From: Acestrorhynchus altus | Lineage: Eukaryota; Chordata; Actinopteri; Characiformes; Acestrorhynchidae | Direction of reading: 5' to 3' | Length of the DNA stretch: 64,000 nucleotides | Assembly: GCA_034509495.1 (NCBI GenBank) | Contig: CM067504.1 | Coordinates: forward strand, 6,770,256-6,834,255 | Shown: in pieces, positions 21,791 to 33,484 of the stretch | Layout of the letters: each line of letters starts with the position of its first letter | Position numbering within the stretch: position 1 is the first letter of the stretch | Program-made: the position numbers and the translations under genes | Notes under the pieces: model-generated | Told to the model about the DNA's origin: nothing | The model's input: only the letters and a program-made list of their open reading frames with translations | The model's database searches: none

Positions 21791-23239
21791 AATGGCCGAG
21801 TCAGTCACCTAACCTGTGCATGAACTTTACTTACTGAAGACTAGACTGGAAGCAAAAACATCACAAGACAAGCAGGCAGAGAAAATGGCTCAATTACAGG
21901 CCTGACAGAGCATCAGCTAAGAAGATACTGTAAAGAAGATGGGTTGGGTAGTAATGCAGTACAAGTAACAGGAACAGCGTCACTTAATCAAGATTCCCAC
22001 CAAAAAAACTATGTTCCTTTGTCGTTACAGTGAAAAATCTACTCTAAACGGCCCTGGTGTTTGTGAATGAGTGTATATCTATGTGAGGGAGTGCACGTCT
22101 GCATGCCCAGATATGGATTGGCACCTGTCCTTAGTGAAACCCCTTGTGCTCAATGCAGTCATCCAGGTCAACGGTTGTTTCTGGTAGGATTGGCTGTTGC
22201 AAGCATCTTTCTGAGAGGCTGCTGTTGTTGAGTTGGACATGCAAACACAGATGCCATTGGTCACTGGGCACTGGATCATTCATCAACCTCTGTCTAATTC
22301 ACATTAGATGTTATTGAGATTGGTGAGAGGCTTTGGAGCAAAATGCCAAACCATCCAAACTGATTTGCAGTGAATTACGTTTTAATAGTTAACATTAGTG
22401 TTCATCTTTATAATTGATGCTGTAAACTAAATTACCTATAACAAGTTTTTTTTATCTATACTGCTGTCTCTTGACAAGTTACATCTGCAGGACTGACATA
22501 TTATATCATGTTTTTTAACTTTTTAACTTTTAATGCTTACCTAGGACAATTAATTATTTATGACCATATTAGTTTAAGCTTAACTTGTAGATTCCACTCC
22601 TCTGAGATTGGAAATAACTGGAGTCACACTGTTTATTACTCCACAAATTGGTTGAGAAATGTAAATGCTATTGTGTGTTTTGAGCAGAAAATCTGTGGCT
22701 CCTCTGTTAACATGTATTTGTTTGCAGGCCAGTCTTGCCTCGACCAATATGACAGAGAACTTGACGTATTACTGCAACAGGCCTAAAGCAGCCAATGCGT
22801 TTAGGTATGTATGCTTATGGTTGTTGAAGTTCATAAAGACTTTTTCAGTTTTGCATTGACTCCCATGGAGCTAGCTCAATGTAACAGCGTCCCCCTGGTG
22901 GAGAATCTGGAACTACAGTTACTTTAACATAGTAATCCTTTGGATTATGTCACATTTACATTTAAAGGAACGCATTTCTAAAGCAACCCTCCCAACCCTG
23001 TCTATTGGTCACATATTTTACACAGCTAAGTGTCTGTGATCATTTTATTTAATTTTCCTATATAAGTGCCGGAATGCAGCTCTGAATGCAGTCTAATGAA
23101 ATTCCACATACTTTAATCTGTCCCTGTTTTATTGCACATCCAATGTGCTAGTGAGCAGGACAAAATCTACATCTGATCACGTACAGCTCTACACTTTCTC
23201 CATAAAAACATTATTATTTCATCACGGCTGCATCAATAA
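21791..23239. other. Long unique noncoding stretch
   Basis: No gene or recognised transposon; several short frames have no domain. Confidence 0.45.
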
Positions 23240-23410
23240 TAAACTTTAAAAATCTGACAGTAAAAATGAAGCACACGGCACTGATTAAGATTATATGCAA
23301 ATGAAGTCTAATTATCATTTGCAGCTTAAAATATTTGCTCATTACTTTTAATTCTTTGTAACACCTGCTTTTTTTTTATTAATATAGAATTTTCCACTCC
23401 AGGTGTCTCT
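23240..23410. promoter_or_regulatory. Candidate conserved noncoding block (homeobox/octamer-like words)
   Basis: AT-rich unique sequence with TATGCAAATGA (23294-23304, octamer ATGCAAAT), TCTAATTATCATTTGC (23307-23322) and TTACTTTTAATTC. This resembles developmental enhancers in texture. It is only a resemblance; no alignment was possible. Confidence 0.25.
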
Positions 23411-23566
23411 GTCAATCTAAATCAACTTGCGTGTGCGTGTGCGTGCTTTCCACACAATTGCCTGTTTCTCAGAATAGAAGCCATATGCTGGGGTAATTTA
23501 TCATTCTGTCTAAACAATACAGACACGTTACAACAAAGAGGAGGAGTGAGTTGTACAGCAGAGTTC

Positions 23567-23571
<5 letters not shown>

Positions 23572-23618
<47 letters not shown>
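23572..23618. repeat. (GA)n microsatellite
   Basis: About 23 GA units. Confidence 0.97.
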
Positions 23619-23621
<3 letters not shown>

Positions 23622-23685
23622 TACATAATTGTTGTTGGACTGTAAGTTGTTCTTGAGAAGAAACAGAAATTTGATCTTTGAGGGT

Positions 23686-23686
<1 letters not shown>

Positions 23687-23723
<37 letters not shown>
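23687..23723. repeat. (GT)n microsatellite
   Basis: About 18 GT units, 70 bp after the GA array. Confidence 0.97.
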
Positions 23724-23724
<1 letters not shown>

Positions 23725-23842
23725 TTAGATACAAAATGCAAAGACGTAAACACACACCCTTACACACAGGTAATTCATATGAGCCTTAATGGCCTATATC
23801 TTGGAAAACCTCCTTTGAAATGAAAATCTGATGTAGGGATGT

Positions 23843-24165
23843 CCCTTAGTGGCACAACTGTCTAAGCATTGGTCTTGTCATCAGCAGATCAAATTCAGTC
23901 CCCAGCAGCCATCTGTGGCCTGGAGTCCCAGAGAGCATAATTGGCCTCACACTCTCACTGGGTGGCCCTCCCTCTCCCCCATCACTCAGCATGATGCGAG
24001 ACAATTTGGGCATTTGTTGGCTAACATGGCAGAACTGGCAGTTAGTGATCAGCTTTCCAATGATGTTGCATTAACAGCAGTTTGGTGGTTAATTCTCTCT
24101 GCCAACCTTATCGCACTGTGTGATGGGTTCTGTACTGGGTGGAATTGGTGACTAAATTAGGGTAC
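23843..24165 (+). mobile_element. tRNA-derived SINE, nearly full length
   Basis: TGGCACAACTG at 23850-23860 fits the polymerase III A box and AAATTCAGTCC at 23891-23901 fits a worn B box at the right distance. The tRNA-unrelated body, with 'cccagcagccatctgtggc' (23901-23919) and 'gagtcccagagagcataatt' (23922-23941), is one I know as a frequent otophysan SINE. It ends near 24165 ('ggtgactaaattagggt'). A plus-strand frame (23849-24151) through it is incidental. Confidence 0.75.
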
Positions 24166-25313
24166 GTTGGAAGAAAAATAACAAAGGAGAAAAAAAATAG
24201 CCTGTTAACATAGTTAAATCTGGCATTTTTCTATTTTTTCTCCAGTGTGTATAATTCACACAGTCCATACTTTTTCTGGACTTTTTCTCCTGGTTTCTTT
24301 CACCTTTGTATTAGAACTTAACGATGTGACAGTGGATCCATTGATACAGATTACAAGCACAGCAACCATAAACATACATGATTTAGATGGTGTCTCAATT
24401 ATAGTAAGAAGGGGAGAAGATTGTGTGATACCATATCATGTAATAACATCATATCCACCACCTTACAAAGATGAAGACCTATGTCATCCATTTAAATGTC
24501 TGTACATCTGTTCTTAATGTCCTGTGGTGGAGAAACCTGCACCAGAACATCCTTACGCAGAGATACTCAGTAATAAATCTCAGTTGAAGTGGGCGTGTTG
24601 GGTGCTTGTAAGGCTGTCAGGTATGTTATGCTCTAAATAGCTCTAAAGGTACCCAACACATCTATGTGCCATGATACCAGGCCATCTGGTCTTGTGATGT
24701 GTAACAAACCGTTGATCTTGACCATGGTGTCTCTACACATGGATTTTGTTGGTCGTCTCCACCAAAAGCATGACTGCTCAATGAAGTTGATCCGCTGTCC
24801 TGAGGGACTCCATGACATGCAAAAACGTCAGTGGAAACATGGAAATGTTCTTAAATGAAACAAAATGGGTAATTAGTATTTTGGTTTAATTAGCATTTCT
24901 GACTCCAATGACTGACTCTAATGACATTTTAGAACATCTGGGAAACATCAGGCTGGTCTTGCGGGGTTTTACCAGTGATCAATACTGACCAAAAGTGCTC
25001 CAAGAAAGGAAAACCAGTGAATCGTTCATCGTTCAAAACCCACTGATGCTCATGGAGGTCCCATCCCACAACATAATATATCAAGACTAAAATATCTCCT
25101 AAGAAAATTGTAACATTTTCATTATTTGCACAAACATATTTCATTACAACAAGCTCCCTTCCACTGGTAGCACTGTTTTGCCAAATATACAGAAGCCAGT
25201 CAGCCATACACACAAAAAGATGGGAAAATACAGCAGCAGCAAAACTGATATTGATCTTCTAAAAAGGGATTCATTGACAGGAACTCATGCACACATGGTG
25301 AGAAAGTTTAGAT
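24166..25313. other. Long noncoding stretch
   Basis: No supported gene. 24650-24850 ('ccatggtgtctctacacatg' and neighbours) might be very old transposase sequence, but I cannot align it with the copies here. Confidence 0.35.
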
Positions 25314-25490
25314 TATAGCTAGGGTTAAGGTTAGGGTTAGAGTAAGGATTAGGTTAAGTTGCGGTCAGGTTTACATTATGGTTAAGGTTAGGGTTACATT
25401 AAATTTAGGTTAGGATTAAGGTAAGTTTAGGTTAAGTTTAGGTTATGGTGAAGATTAGAGTTAGGTTAAGTTTAGTTTTAGGCTGAGGTG
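25314..25490. repeat. Degenerate telomere-like interstitial repeat
   Basis: A G/T-rich strand made of hexamer-to-octamer variants of the vertebrate telomere repeat: 'agggttaaggttagggttag', then many TTAGGTTA, TTAAGGTTA and TTTAGGTTAAG units. Perfect TTAGGG occurs near 25331 and 25389. All units lie on the plus strand in one orientation. Confidence 0.75.
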
Positions 25491-25839
25491 GGGGTTCAGG
25501 TAATATAATTAAACTGGTTGCTTTGTAACAGACTTTGTTCAAATCCTTTGATTTCTACTGGGTTTGTGTCTGGGTTTCATTAGAGGTTTGTGCACATTCA
25601 CAATGTTCAACCTTTCTTTAGTGCACACTGTGCGAATTTATGAAATGCTGTTTTGGTCACATGCGTACAAATTGCTCTTGAGGCCAGGCTGCAAGTTTTG
25701 TGTTTGGCTATCGGGTGGGATTAGCACGAGTCTCTGTTTAAATGAAAGGGATAAAGAAAGGTTGAAATGGTCATGAAATGGAAAAATTGTTCACAGATCT
25801 ATACAGAGGCCCTTTCGTGGACTTATGGGGAAAAAGAAA
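25491..25839. other. Unique noncoding sequence
   Basis: Nothing recognised. Confidence 0.4.
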
Positions 25840-26045
25840 AGAATAGGAAAATGTAGGGTATGCGTCCTTTAACATTTTAAGCAGCTGACTAATTAGAGGC
25901 TTTAAATACAAAGCCTGAGATGAAGCCAAGGTCAATTCGGTGAATGTGGGGAGACGCTAACATTTGCACCGAATTATCTCGTAAACACGGCACTTATTGA
26001 ATTAGAATGCCATGGAGACGATATTATAAATGAGTATGAAATGCT
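25840..26045. promoter_or_regulatory. Candidate conserved noncoding block
   Basis: Unique sequence free of repeats with evenly mixed composition and homeodomain-like words (CTGACTAATTAGAGG at 25885-25899, TTATTGAATTAGAATG at 25993-26008) and GCCATGGAGACG (26008-26019), similar to an RFX half-site. The flanks are simple repeats. The regulatory role is a guess from texture. Confidence 0.25.
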
Positions 26046-26061
26046 TTTCTTTACAAAACAT

Positions 26062-26062
<1 letters not shown>

Positions 26063-26101
<39 letters not shown>
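26063..26101. repeat. (CA)n microsatellite
   Basis: About 19 CA units. Confidence 0.97.
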
Positions 26102-26104
<3 letters not shown>

Positions 26105-26140
26105 TCGCTCTTTTTCTCTATTGTGAGTGGCTGAGCAAGA

Positions 26141-26164
26141 GTGTGTGTGTGTGTGTGTGTGTGT
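26141..26164. repeat. (GT)n microsatellite
   Basis: Twelve GT units, 40 bp from a CA array, so the two are inverted and could pair as a hairpin in single-stranded DNA. Confidence 0.95.
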
Positions 26165-26596
26165 ACATATGTGGATGGTGTGTGCATAAGACACACTCTA
26201 ATTATTCTAATCCTGTCCTCTCTGTACTCCCTGCTGATTCCAACACGTTCCCAATCCTTTAAACAGACAACACAAAGGAGAACGTCTTATCCCACCATGC
26301 ACAAAGCGCTACTCTTAATAAATCACGCTCCAAGCTGCATGCACATGCAAAAAGGGAGTAACATGCTTTCAACATCCCATAATAATAACCAGAGAATTTG
26401 GCATACAAGTTGTGCTGATTGATGGTTGGACCCAAACCATAATCTAATGACATTTTAGGTGTTGCCTTAATGTTAGCTCAACGTTAATTAAATGTCTTCA
26501 TTTTCCTAAGAGCATGTAGTCGACTGTGCTGACTCTATTACTCATTCAAGTTGCAATTCCCTGCACTCATCCACCGATCTGCTCTATCCATCCATG
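26165..26596. other. Unique noncoding sequence
   Basis: Nothing recognised. Confidence 0.4.
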
Positions 26597-26619
26597 CACA
26601 CACACACACACACACACAC
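26597..26619. repeat. (CA)n microsatellite with a C-rich edge
   Basis: About eleven CA units followed by 'ccccaccaaccccccaccc'. Confidence 0.95.
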
Positions 26620-27039
26620 CCCACCAACCCCCCACCCACCCTTCATTTCAGTCTCTCCCTCGTTCTGTCTGTCTCCCTCTCGCTTTGAGAGCGGTGATTT
26701 ACTGGGCTTTAAAGCCTTGTTAGCGTGGGCTGGGTTTAATTGGTTTAACCTTGATGCTGTTACAATAGCTATTATGCTGGAGCTGGCTGGAGAGAACTGA
26801 GGCGAGGAAATGACTCTCACTTCTACTTCAGCTTGCATGTCTCATATTCTGTTCAATTTTCGCATGTTTGTTAACATTTTTAAAAGTTTGATGCATAAAA
26901 AGAAGTCTGTACTTTACAGAAAAAACATCTCTCTTCTCTGTTCTTCAATAACGACAGTGGTTCTACACGGTCATACAGACACACAGCAGTTTAAAGACAT
27001 ATTTAGATGCTTAAATGCTTCTTTTTTAAGTGTTTATCA
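26620..27039. other. Noncoding sequence, 26680-26830 rather CNE-like
   Basis: The block with 'gggctttaaagccttgttag' and 'tttaattggtttaaccttg' is unique and repeat-free; otherwise nothing recognised. Confidence 0.35.
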
Positions 27040-27845
27040 TATTGATGAAAGTTTGTAAACCATTTATAATGTTCTAGATTTAAAAGTAGATAATGAGGAC
27101 CATATCAAACAAATGAGACAAAAATATTACACTGGGTCATTTATTTATTGAGGATAATTGTCCAATTTTACATTTCTGTGAGGGGCAAAACTAGCTGAAC
27201 CCTTGCATCCAGTATCTGGTGTGACCTCCTTGTGCAGCAATAACTACAGCTGCAATTTTTGGTAGCTGATAATTGATCTGGCACTAATTATAGTCCATTC
27301 CTCCATACAAACCAGCTTCAATTCTCTTATACTGGTGGGTTTCCTTCCATTAACAGTTTGTTTCAGGTCCTTGCATTCGCCAGAGGTAGGATACGATTTT
27401 TATGCTGAAATGCAGTGTTTTCCTTTCTCCAGTTATACTGACTTTCATTGAAACCACAAAGGTTTTGATGTTCTTGTCTGTCCACTAAATATTGTTCTAA
27501 TACCCTACACAATTGTTCACCGTTCTCCTGATGATGGACTTGAGAACATTAACTTTAGCCAATGTGAGAAAGGTCTTTAGTTGCTTAGAGGTTACATGGA
27601 TTCCTTCATGACCTTGTGGACTATCACATGCTTTGCTCTTGGCATGATCTTTGTTAGTCGACCGCTCCTGGGGAGGGTAATAATAGTAAATATCCTCCAT
27701 TTGTACACCATCTGTCAGACTGTGGATTGGTGGAATCTTTTCCAGCATGATGAGCATCAACAAATCTTTTAACTGTTTATTGTACTTTAAATAAACTATT
27801 GCTGTTTCCCAAAAAGCCTTTGGAATATACAGTAACATGGCCATT
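27040..27845 (-). mobile_element. Tc1-like transposon pseudogene, gamma family, with helix-turn-helix remnant
   Basis: The minus-strand frame 27497-27844 includes, near its C-terminal side, EGIHVTSKQLKTFLTLAK followed by NVLKSIIRRTV. This is the second helix-turn-helix of Tc1 transposases, which binds the terminal repeats; upstream, KDLLMLIMLEKIPPIHS is a frame-shifted remnant of the first. To the left, 'gtgtgacctccttgtgcagc' (27219-27238) and 'gaaatgcagtgttttcc' (27407-27423) are deletion-joined pieces of the C-terminal half. The left terminal region starts near 27040 with 'gaaagtttgtaaacc'. The catalytic D-D-E segments are gone. Relatives are at 37634 and 60462. Confidence 0.85.
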
Positions 27846-28387
27846 ACATCATTTCATTATCTGCAATAATCACACACATCCTTACTTGTGTGTATGTGTG
27901 TGTGTTCTGTGATGTTAAAATATGAGCAACATTTTACAAACCAAGAGCAATGCAGCATACAGTGTTAACTGGGCTAGATCACACAAAATCCACAGCACAG
28001 TAAATAGGTCACCATGGTGATGATCAGCTAGTCAGGTAGCCTCTGCTTTCCTATGCAGAGTTATTGCTTCTCCTTCATAAAGTCCAGGAATAATAACATG
28101 CTAATGAAGTTAACAAACATTAATGACAAGATAAGGACCTGTTTGGGAATCTAAGAGGATGTGCTTCATTAATGAAAACCAGAACGCTGTATCAGATACA
28201 AATATTCAGCTGTGGGAATATTCAAAAATAACAATTAAAATGAACATTATCAGTGTGGTTCCACATGTAGCAATAACCTCTACCCACTATGAAAAACAGG
28301 ATACAAAAACAGTGAAAGAAAAAGATCCAGACGGACCTTATGTGGACAAAAGGAGTGGGGCAACTGCTCACCCAGCGTTTATGCAAG
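27846..28387. other. Unique noncoding sequence
   Basis: No gene. The first part of the 147-codon plus frame at 28159-28602 lies here but has no domain and runs into a Tc1 copy. Confidence 0.4.
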
Positions 28388-28775
28388 ATCTTGAGTATTG
28401 CTGGAATTTGACTGTATTAATCAAGAAGAGTATTAATGATATCAGAATACTGGGTGATCACCATAACACCTCACCACCTCAACTCCTCAACTCATCAACA
28501 TCAAATGTATTGGACGCACTATCATTCCAGAGAACACAGTTTCAATGCTCAACAGCTCAATGCTGGGAGCTTTATGCCTCTCTATCCCATGCCTGGCATT
28601 AGGCATGGTGCCAATAGGTTCATGCTTATCTGCTCCGGAGAGTCCTATTCTATTGGCAGTATTTCTCAATAGGGACTAGACAAAGTGTGTGCATTTGTAC
28701 ATTTGTGTCAGCAATCAGTGCAACATAAAGTAGTTGAACGCATTCATTTGAAGGGATATCCACAAACATTGGGAT
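28388..28775 (-). mobile_element. Tc1-like element remnant, alpha family, copy C
   Basis: Antisense copy: 'gattgctg' to 'gggtgatcaccataacacc', 'gaacacagtttcaatgctc', 'ccaataggttcatgcttatc' and 'gagtcctattctattggc' match copies A, B and D in inverse orientation to A and B. The left part is truncated. The right terminal repeat ('ccacaaacattgggatg') is interrupted by the small palindromic MITE that follows. Confidence 0.8.
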
Positions 28776-28874
28776 GTGTCTCAGGGAATTAGAATATTGT
28801 GAAAACATCCATTTCTTAATTAAATTATAAACAAAAATGTACTTTTCCCACAATATTCTACTTTCCTGATGTGC
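28776..28874. mobile_element. Small palindromic MITE
   Basis: Inverted arms: 'ctcagggaattagaatattg' (28780-28799) and 'caatattctactttcctgat' (28851-28870); they match at about 19 of 23 positions around GAATATTGTG/CACAATATTC. The middle is AT-rich. About 100 bp, no coding capacity. It sits exactly at the end of Tc1 copy C. Confidence 0.65.
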
Positions 28875-29756
28875 ACTGTTACAATGTACATGGAATATGA
28901 ATATAAGCCCTCGGCTGCCATTACCACTGCTTAATTTATTTTACTCTGTTTATAATGTAACACTTCACTGGTGTTGCTGCATGTTGATATATGATGAAAA
29001 TAGAATTCATAGATCTTTATTAGATCCGAATAAGAATATAATGAAATATCACTCTAGGTGTTTATTCATTGCTACTCTGATTGGAAAAACAATGATAAGC
29101 ACTTACAGTGCTTCCGTCGTACACTGTGAATGAGCTCACAGTGTGTGCAGCAAGGATAGAATGAAAACCTCATTCATCTTTTATATAATAAAATACAACG
29201 AAACAGCAGGAAGGGCTGATTTTATAATCATGTCCAGTATGAATTGTGCACGCCATAACTCTGGCAAAAATGTTAAACCAGTTAAAAAAAATAATTAACC
29301 AGTCTATTTCCTTTCCATTGGTCGATTGGCCACTTGGGTGGACTGGTGGATTGTCCACAATTTCACGCTTCTGGCTGTGAAAATTATTGTCAGTCATTCA
29401 GTTGGTGTTGTTTTTGTAGGCTGGTGTTGTGTTTTGAATAGATAATGGCAGAAGTGAAACAGGAAAAGAGCAGTGTTGTTTCTTAATGAGAAGGCATGAG
29501 TGCCGCGCATTTTGCTCTTAATGTTGCAGCAAATCTGCATGTATTGATCTATAAACCTGATACTATATGTGCAAATGTTTGTAGTCATTCAATTTCACAA
29601 ACACAGCGTGTACGATCTCCAAAGGAAAGCACTGCCAACAGCATATGAACCAAAAGGTCACATTGCCAACAGTCAGCTGGAGTGAGAGAAATCCTGCAGC
29701 ATTGGAATGCAGAGTATCCAAATACCTGTGGTGTTTGTGATCATGAACTAAGCATT
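28875..29756. other. Unique noncoding sequence
   Basis: Nothing recognised. Confidence 0.4.
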
Positions 29757-29825
29757 AAACATCCCTACCTGACCTCATTAGTGCAAGCATGGATGAATGC
29801 AATCAAAAACGCACAGACTACACAG
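29757..29825 (+). mobile_element. Short Tc1 alpha-family fragment
   Basis: 'cctacctgacctcattagtg' followed by 'gaatgcaatcaaaaacgc' is the inverse of the block present in copies C-G and in the same sense as copies A and B. No ends are present. Confidence 0.5.
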
Positions 29826-31000
29826 GCTGTTCCTGCAGCAAACTCGGAACTAAATTTAAGCCTGAATATCTTTACATTCGTACATCTTTATTTTCTTTAC
29901 GATCAGTGGTGCCTTTTGGGAAGCCATAGAGTACACGGAGTCCCCGTCGGTGTTGCTGTCCATGGTGCTGAAACCACATCCATTAATCATGGCACCACAC
30001 ATGTACTATCTGCATAAGTTTGCTGCAGAATAACATTTCTGTTTTACTAACTACACCTCTACTATTCTTTCTAAAGCCTGACAACTTTCCAAGCCCCTCA
30101 AAAGCCCACTGTCAGGATCCAACTCAATATCTGCATGTGGAGATTCAGCACTGAAAGAAAAAAACCTCTCCCGAGACAATGTTCCTAAAACAGTGCAGAT
30201 GTAGAACAAAGCAGTGTGATATAGCGCTGACGGTTTCTGTGCTGCTTCGAGCCAACAGCTCCCTCCCCACACACTAATCTCTCCCACACACAGTCTGTTT
30301 GATGTCCAATTAGTGAGACTTTGAGTTGCAAAGGGTCCCATTCAAACCTATTATCATACAGAGCACTCTCAGTTAGTTCACCTAGCTCCATGCTGGTAGA
30401 GTGGGGAGTTCTCTGGGCACAGGAAGGGAAAGAGAGAGCAGTTTTAAGGTTCCAACATGGGGATTACACAGTGTTTATGGTTCCGTGGGACAGATGATCA
30501 ACTGTTGTACTGCTCTTTGCAGACAGTTAATGTTTAGCACTTTGCTGAGTGCAGTTATGATGGTAGTACTTCAAATTTAAACCAGTGCAACCTGGTCTGG
30601 TTCTTCCAGTATGTAATTGGCATGAAAGGAGAAAAACATATGGCTAGTGCGTTGTGTTTCGAGATCATAAACAAGCGGTCTTGATCCCGGTCTCAACCGT
30701 GGTCTCACTGTGTCTTGGTATGTGGTGGACTTGGAGTCCAATGCATATGTCTAAGGTCTGATGTACATGTTTCTACATCAGATTGGACAACAGAGAATCA
30801 AACTCAGGCAGAACCAATCAGACTCTCAGTTCATTTCAAGGAGGGGTGGGACAGCTTATTAATGGTTTAAGACCTTCTACAATTTGACTGTTATTCAGCT
30901 GTATGTCATCACTCTGGAGAATCAACAGGAAGTTACTCTACAGACGAGATCAGATTAGGAGGGCCATTTTGCCCATTTTTTATAAAGCCATGACACTTTA
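29826..31000. other. Long noncoding stretch with a CNE-like part
   Basis: 30110-30380 is unique, repeat-free and moderately GC-rich. 30655-30760 ('tcttgatcccggtctcaacc', 'ccgtggtctcactgtgtctt') resembles a G/C-rich repeat known in fish but has no second copy here. No coding signal. Confidence 0.35.
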
Positions 31001-32329
31001 CTGGATCAGACTGATATAAACATATTTAAAACATCATTTAAACGTAATCATTCAAAAATAGGTGCTTATCTCACAGCATGAAGGTGAAATTCACCCTTAA
31101 AATTACATAGCAGTTCTATTTTCCTGCTTGTAGCTTCTATACCAGTTACCCCTTTGAACCAGAGATCTGCACTTTGAAGGCATGTAACATGCTGTTTTAT
31201 AGGCTTCAAAACTTTGAACAGACATGAAACACATAACTGCAAGTCTTACCCTGAAGAATAACTCATCAGTGAGAAATTGAGCTTGTTTCCAACTGAATTA
31301 AATCCAAGTTTAAAAGCCAAAGGAGCTTCCAGTGCATGTTTACTGCTCTGTCTACATATACATGCTCAACCTGCATACAGACTCTTGGGACTGAGCCAGA
31401 TATTGGGTTATAGAGGAACATTCAGGTTGTTTCTATTTTATTTGGACTACTGTCAAGTATTTTGATGAATGTATTATTATAAATAGCCTTGTCTGTCCAA
31501 TCAATACAAATAATTCATCAGAATTCTTACATTTTCATTTGAAAACCACACAGACCATTCTTCCAACAGGATTTCTGAGATGTAGAGTGCATTCAAGTAT
31601 TGTAAAGGGGAGTTCAGGGGTTATATGATACTATACACAATAGAACTGAATAACTGATGTCTATCTAAACTTACTCTGCACAAATGAAGGTTTCCTTGTG
31701 GTTTTTTGGCTTATTCACTCAGTTCTAGCAAAGAACTTTAATTGCTATAGAACCTTTCACACTCACATGTCTCATTTACACAAATGTGGGTTTAAAGAAT
31801 TGTTCATCCAAGAAGTGCTTTTAAGCAATATCCACCAGGGTAAACCCTAGCTGATTCGGTTGAGTCGGCTGAACTTTGAACAGCTGAACTGTGGATGATT
31901 TTATAGAATTAAATAAACCTTTATAGAGAGGTTTAATTTTTATTCATGAAGAAATGAATCCCTTGGAGGAGCCTGGGTGAACGAAAATCACTGACTATAT
32001 CGGAGAGAAGAGACAGTGTCAGAAATGGGTTCTTCATGCAGAATATGGACTATCTCTATTCACATTGCCTATTAGCATGGCTTTACATGAAGAGCACTCT
32101 GTGTGGACCAGCAAGCATGGAAGAAAAGTGAGGGCGGCCTTAGCCTCTCAGCCTACTCATGTGAATCTCTGCTCCTCTCCCCCTGTCTCGCTAAGATGAG
32201 ACGGTAGTGAGGTAGATAGGCCTGAATGTCACTGGTAATAAGGCCCATTGGGAGTGGTAGAGACTGCAGGAGAAAAAGTAGGGGAGTGTGAGAGAGAGGA
32301 AGAGTAGGAGAGAGAAGGAGTGGGGGAGG
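31001..32329. other. Long unique noncoding stretch
   Basis: No gene or transposon recognised. A purine-rich tract begins near 32260. Confidence 0.45.
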
Positions 32330-32353
32330 GAGAGAGAGAGAGAGAGAGAGAGA
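32330..32353. repeat. (AG)n microsatellite in a purine-rich tract
   Basis: Twelve AG units at the end of an almost purely purine strand (32260-32353). Confidence 0.93.
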
Positions 32354-32907
32354 ATCTGATGATTTCACTGCTTTGATTCCAAGCAGGAAAAAAACTGCAG
32401 ATGGGGAGAAGAAGGACGGAGTGAATATATACTACAGATAAAGGATCAACAGAACAATGCTCCACTGAATGGAACGCAGAGACTTAGACAGACAGAGAGA
32501 AAGAGAGATAGACACTGAGAAACTAAAGAAAAGACAGTGAACTGTGTCACTAACAGTTATAAACACAAAAGATATGCAAGTATGGAGGACAACGAATCAG
32601 AATCAGATTGGTGGAACGCCCAAAAGTGCACAATCATTGCATAACACACTCCTTTAACTTCACTTCAGTCTCTGTCACTGTTCCTGGCACTTTTTCTACA
32701 CTGCACAACTCAACTGTACTCTGTTTCTTTGCTTTTCCAACAGGCAAATTTGGTATCTGACATATTTTGGTACCTGCTCACTCGAGGTTCCAAGCGAGTT
32801 GGGACTAAAACATGATGTGCAAACCTTGCACAGCACTGATTGGCCAGAATCCTCACTATTTGAGGCAATGCAGACATCCAGCAGTACTGCTCTACTATGT
32901 GCTGTTG
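32354..32907. other. Unique noncoding sequence
   Basis: Nothing recognised. Confidence 0.4.
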
Positions 32908-33105
32908 CAGGGGTGGGCATGAAGTAGTGGTATTGCTGGGGTGGGTAACCCTTGTCCTGGAGTTCCAGGCTGCTGCACAGTTTTGTGCTTACCTGATTCA
33001 ACTCAACTGTTAATTGCCATGTTTAGTAGGTCTGTCAGAGCAGGGAATTCAGCAGAAACTGTCCAGGAAGCTGCCACTGCAGGACCAGGGTTGCTGACCC
33101 CTCTG
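32908..33105. mobile_element. Palindromic hAT-type MITE
   Basis: Left end CAGGGGTGGGCA (32908) with a second start-like copy CTGGGGTGGGTAACCCTTG at 32936; right end 'ccagggttgctgacccctctg' closes with the inverse. Inside the ends 'gtcctggagttccaggctg' (32955-32973) pairs with 'ccaggaagctgccactgcag' (33063-33082). CAG...CTG ends and such sub-terminal pairing are usual for hAT MITEs of fish. A target duplication is not clear: TGCTGTTG on the left and TGTCTGTTG on the right differ by an indel. Confidence 0.6.
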
Positions 33106-33484
33106 TGTCTGTTGTTTATGCTGCCGTGTCCTATCATGAAGCTACCAATTAAACATCACTATTTGTTCCCAACAGACCTCTAACAAACTACTGGCAGACT
33201 CACATTTACTTTTTTTAAACAGTAACGTTAACTTTTCGTTGTAACAAGAAATGTTCTGCTCTCACTATCTGTGAGAACCCTACAATGATAAAAACACACT
33301 TGCAGTTTAAGCCTTTAAATAAGGCGATATCTAAAATTCGAGACATAGAAGGTAATATAAGTCACTTGCATGCCTGTTACAAACTTTTTAACTCAGAGCT
33401 GACTCATGCTCATAGACCCACTGAGTTTGGCACAGATTTAACCCGTCCACACACACTGATACACACACATACATACATTAATGA
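33106..33484. other. Unique noncoding sequence
   Basis: Nothing recognised beyond (CA)-rich text at 33452-33478, which may be the tail of the next SINE. Confidence 0.4.

Noticed and set aside
24650..24860. Possible old transposase text
   Set aside because: Could not be aligned with any Tc1 segment in either strand with confidence.
25314..25490. True chromosome end
   Set aside because: The units are degenerate and unique sequence continues on both sides.
28159..28602. 147-codon plus-strand open frame
   Set aside because: Half is unique AT-rich DNA and half is an antisense Tc1 copy.
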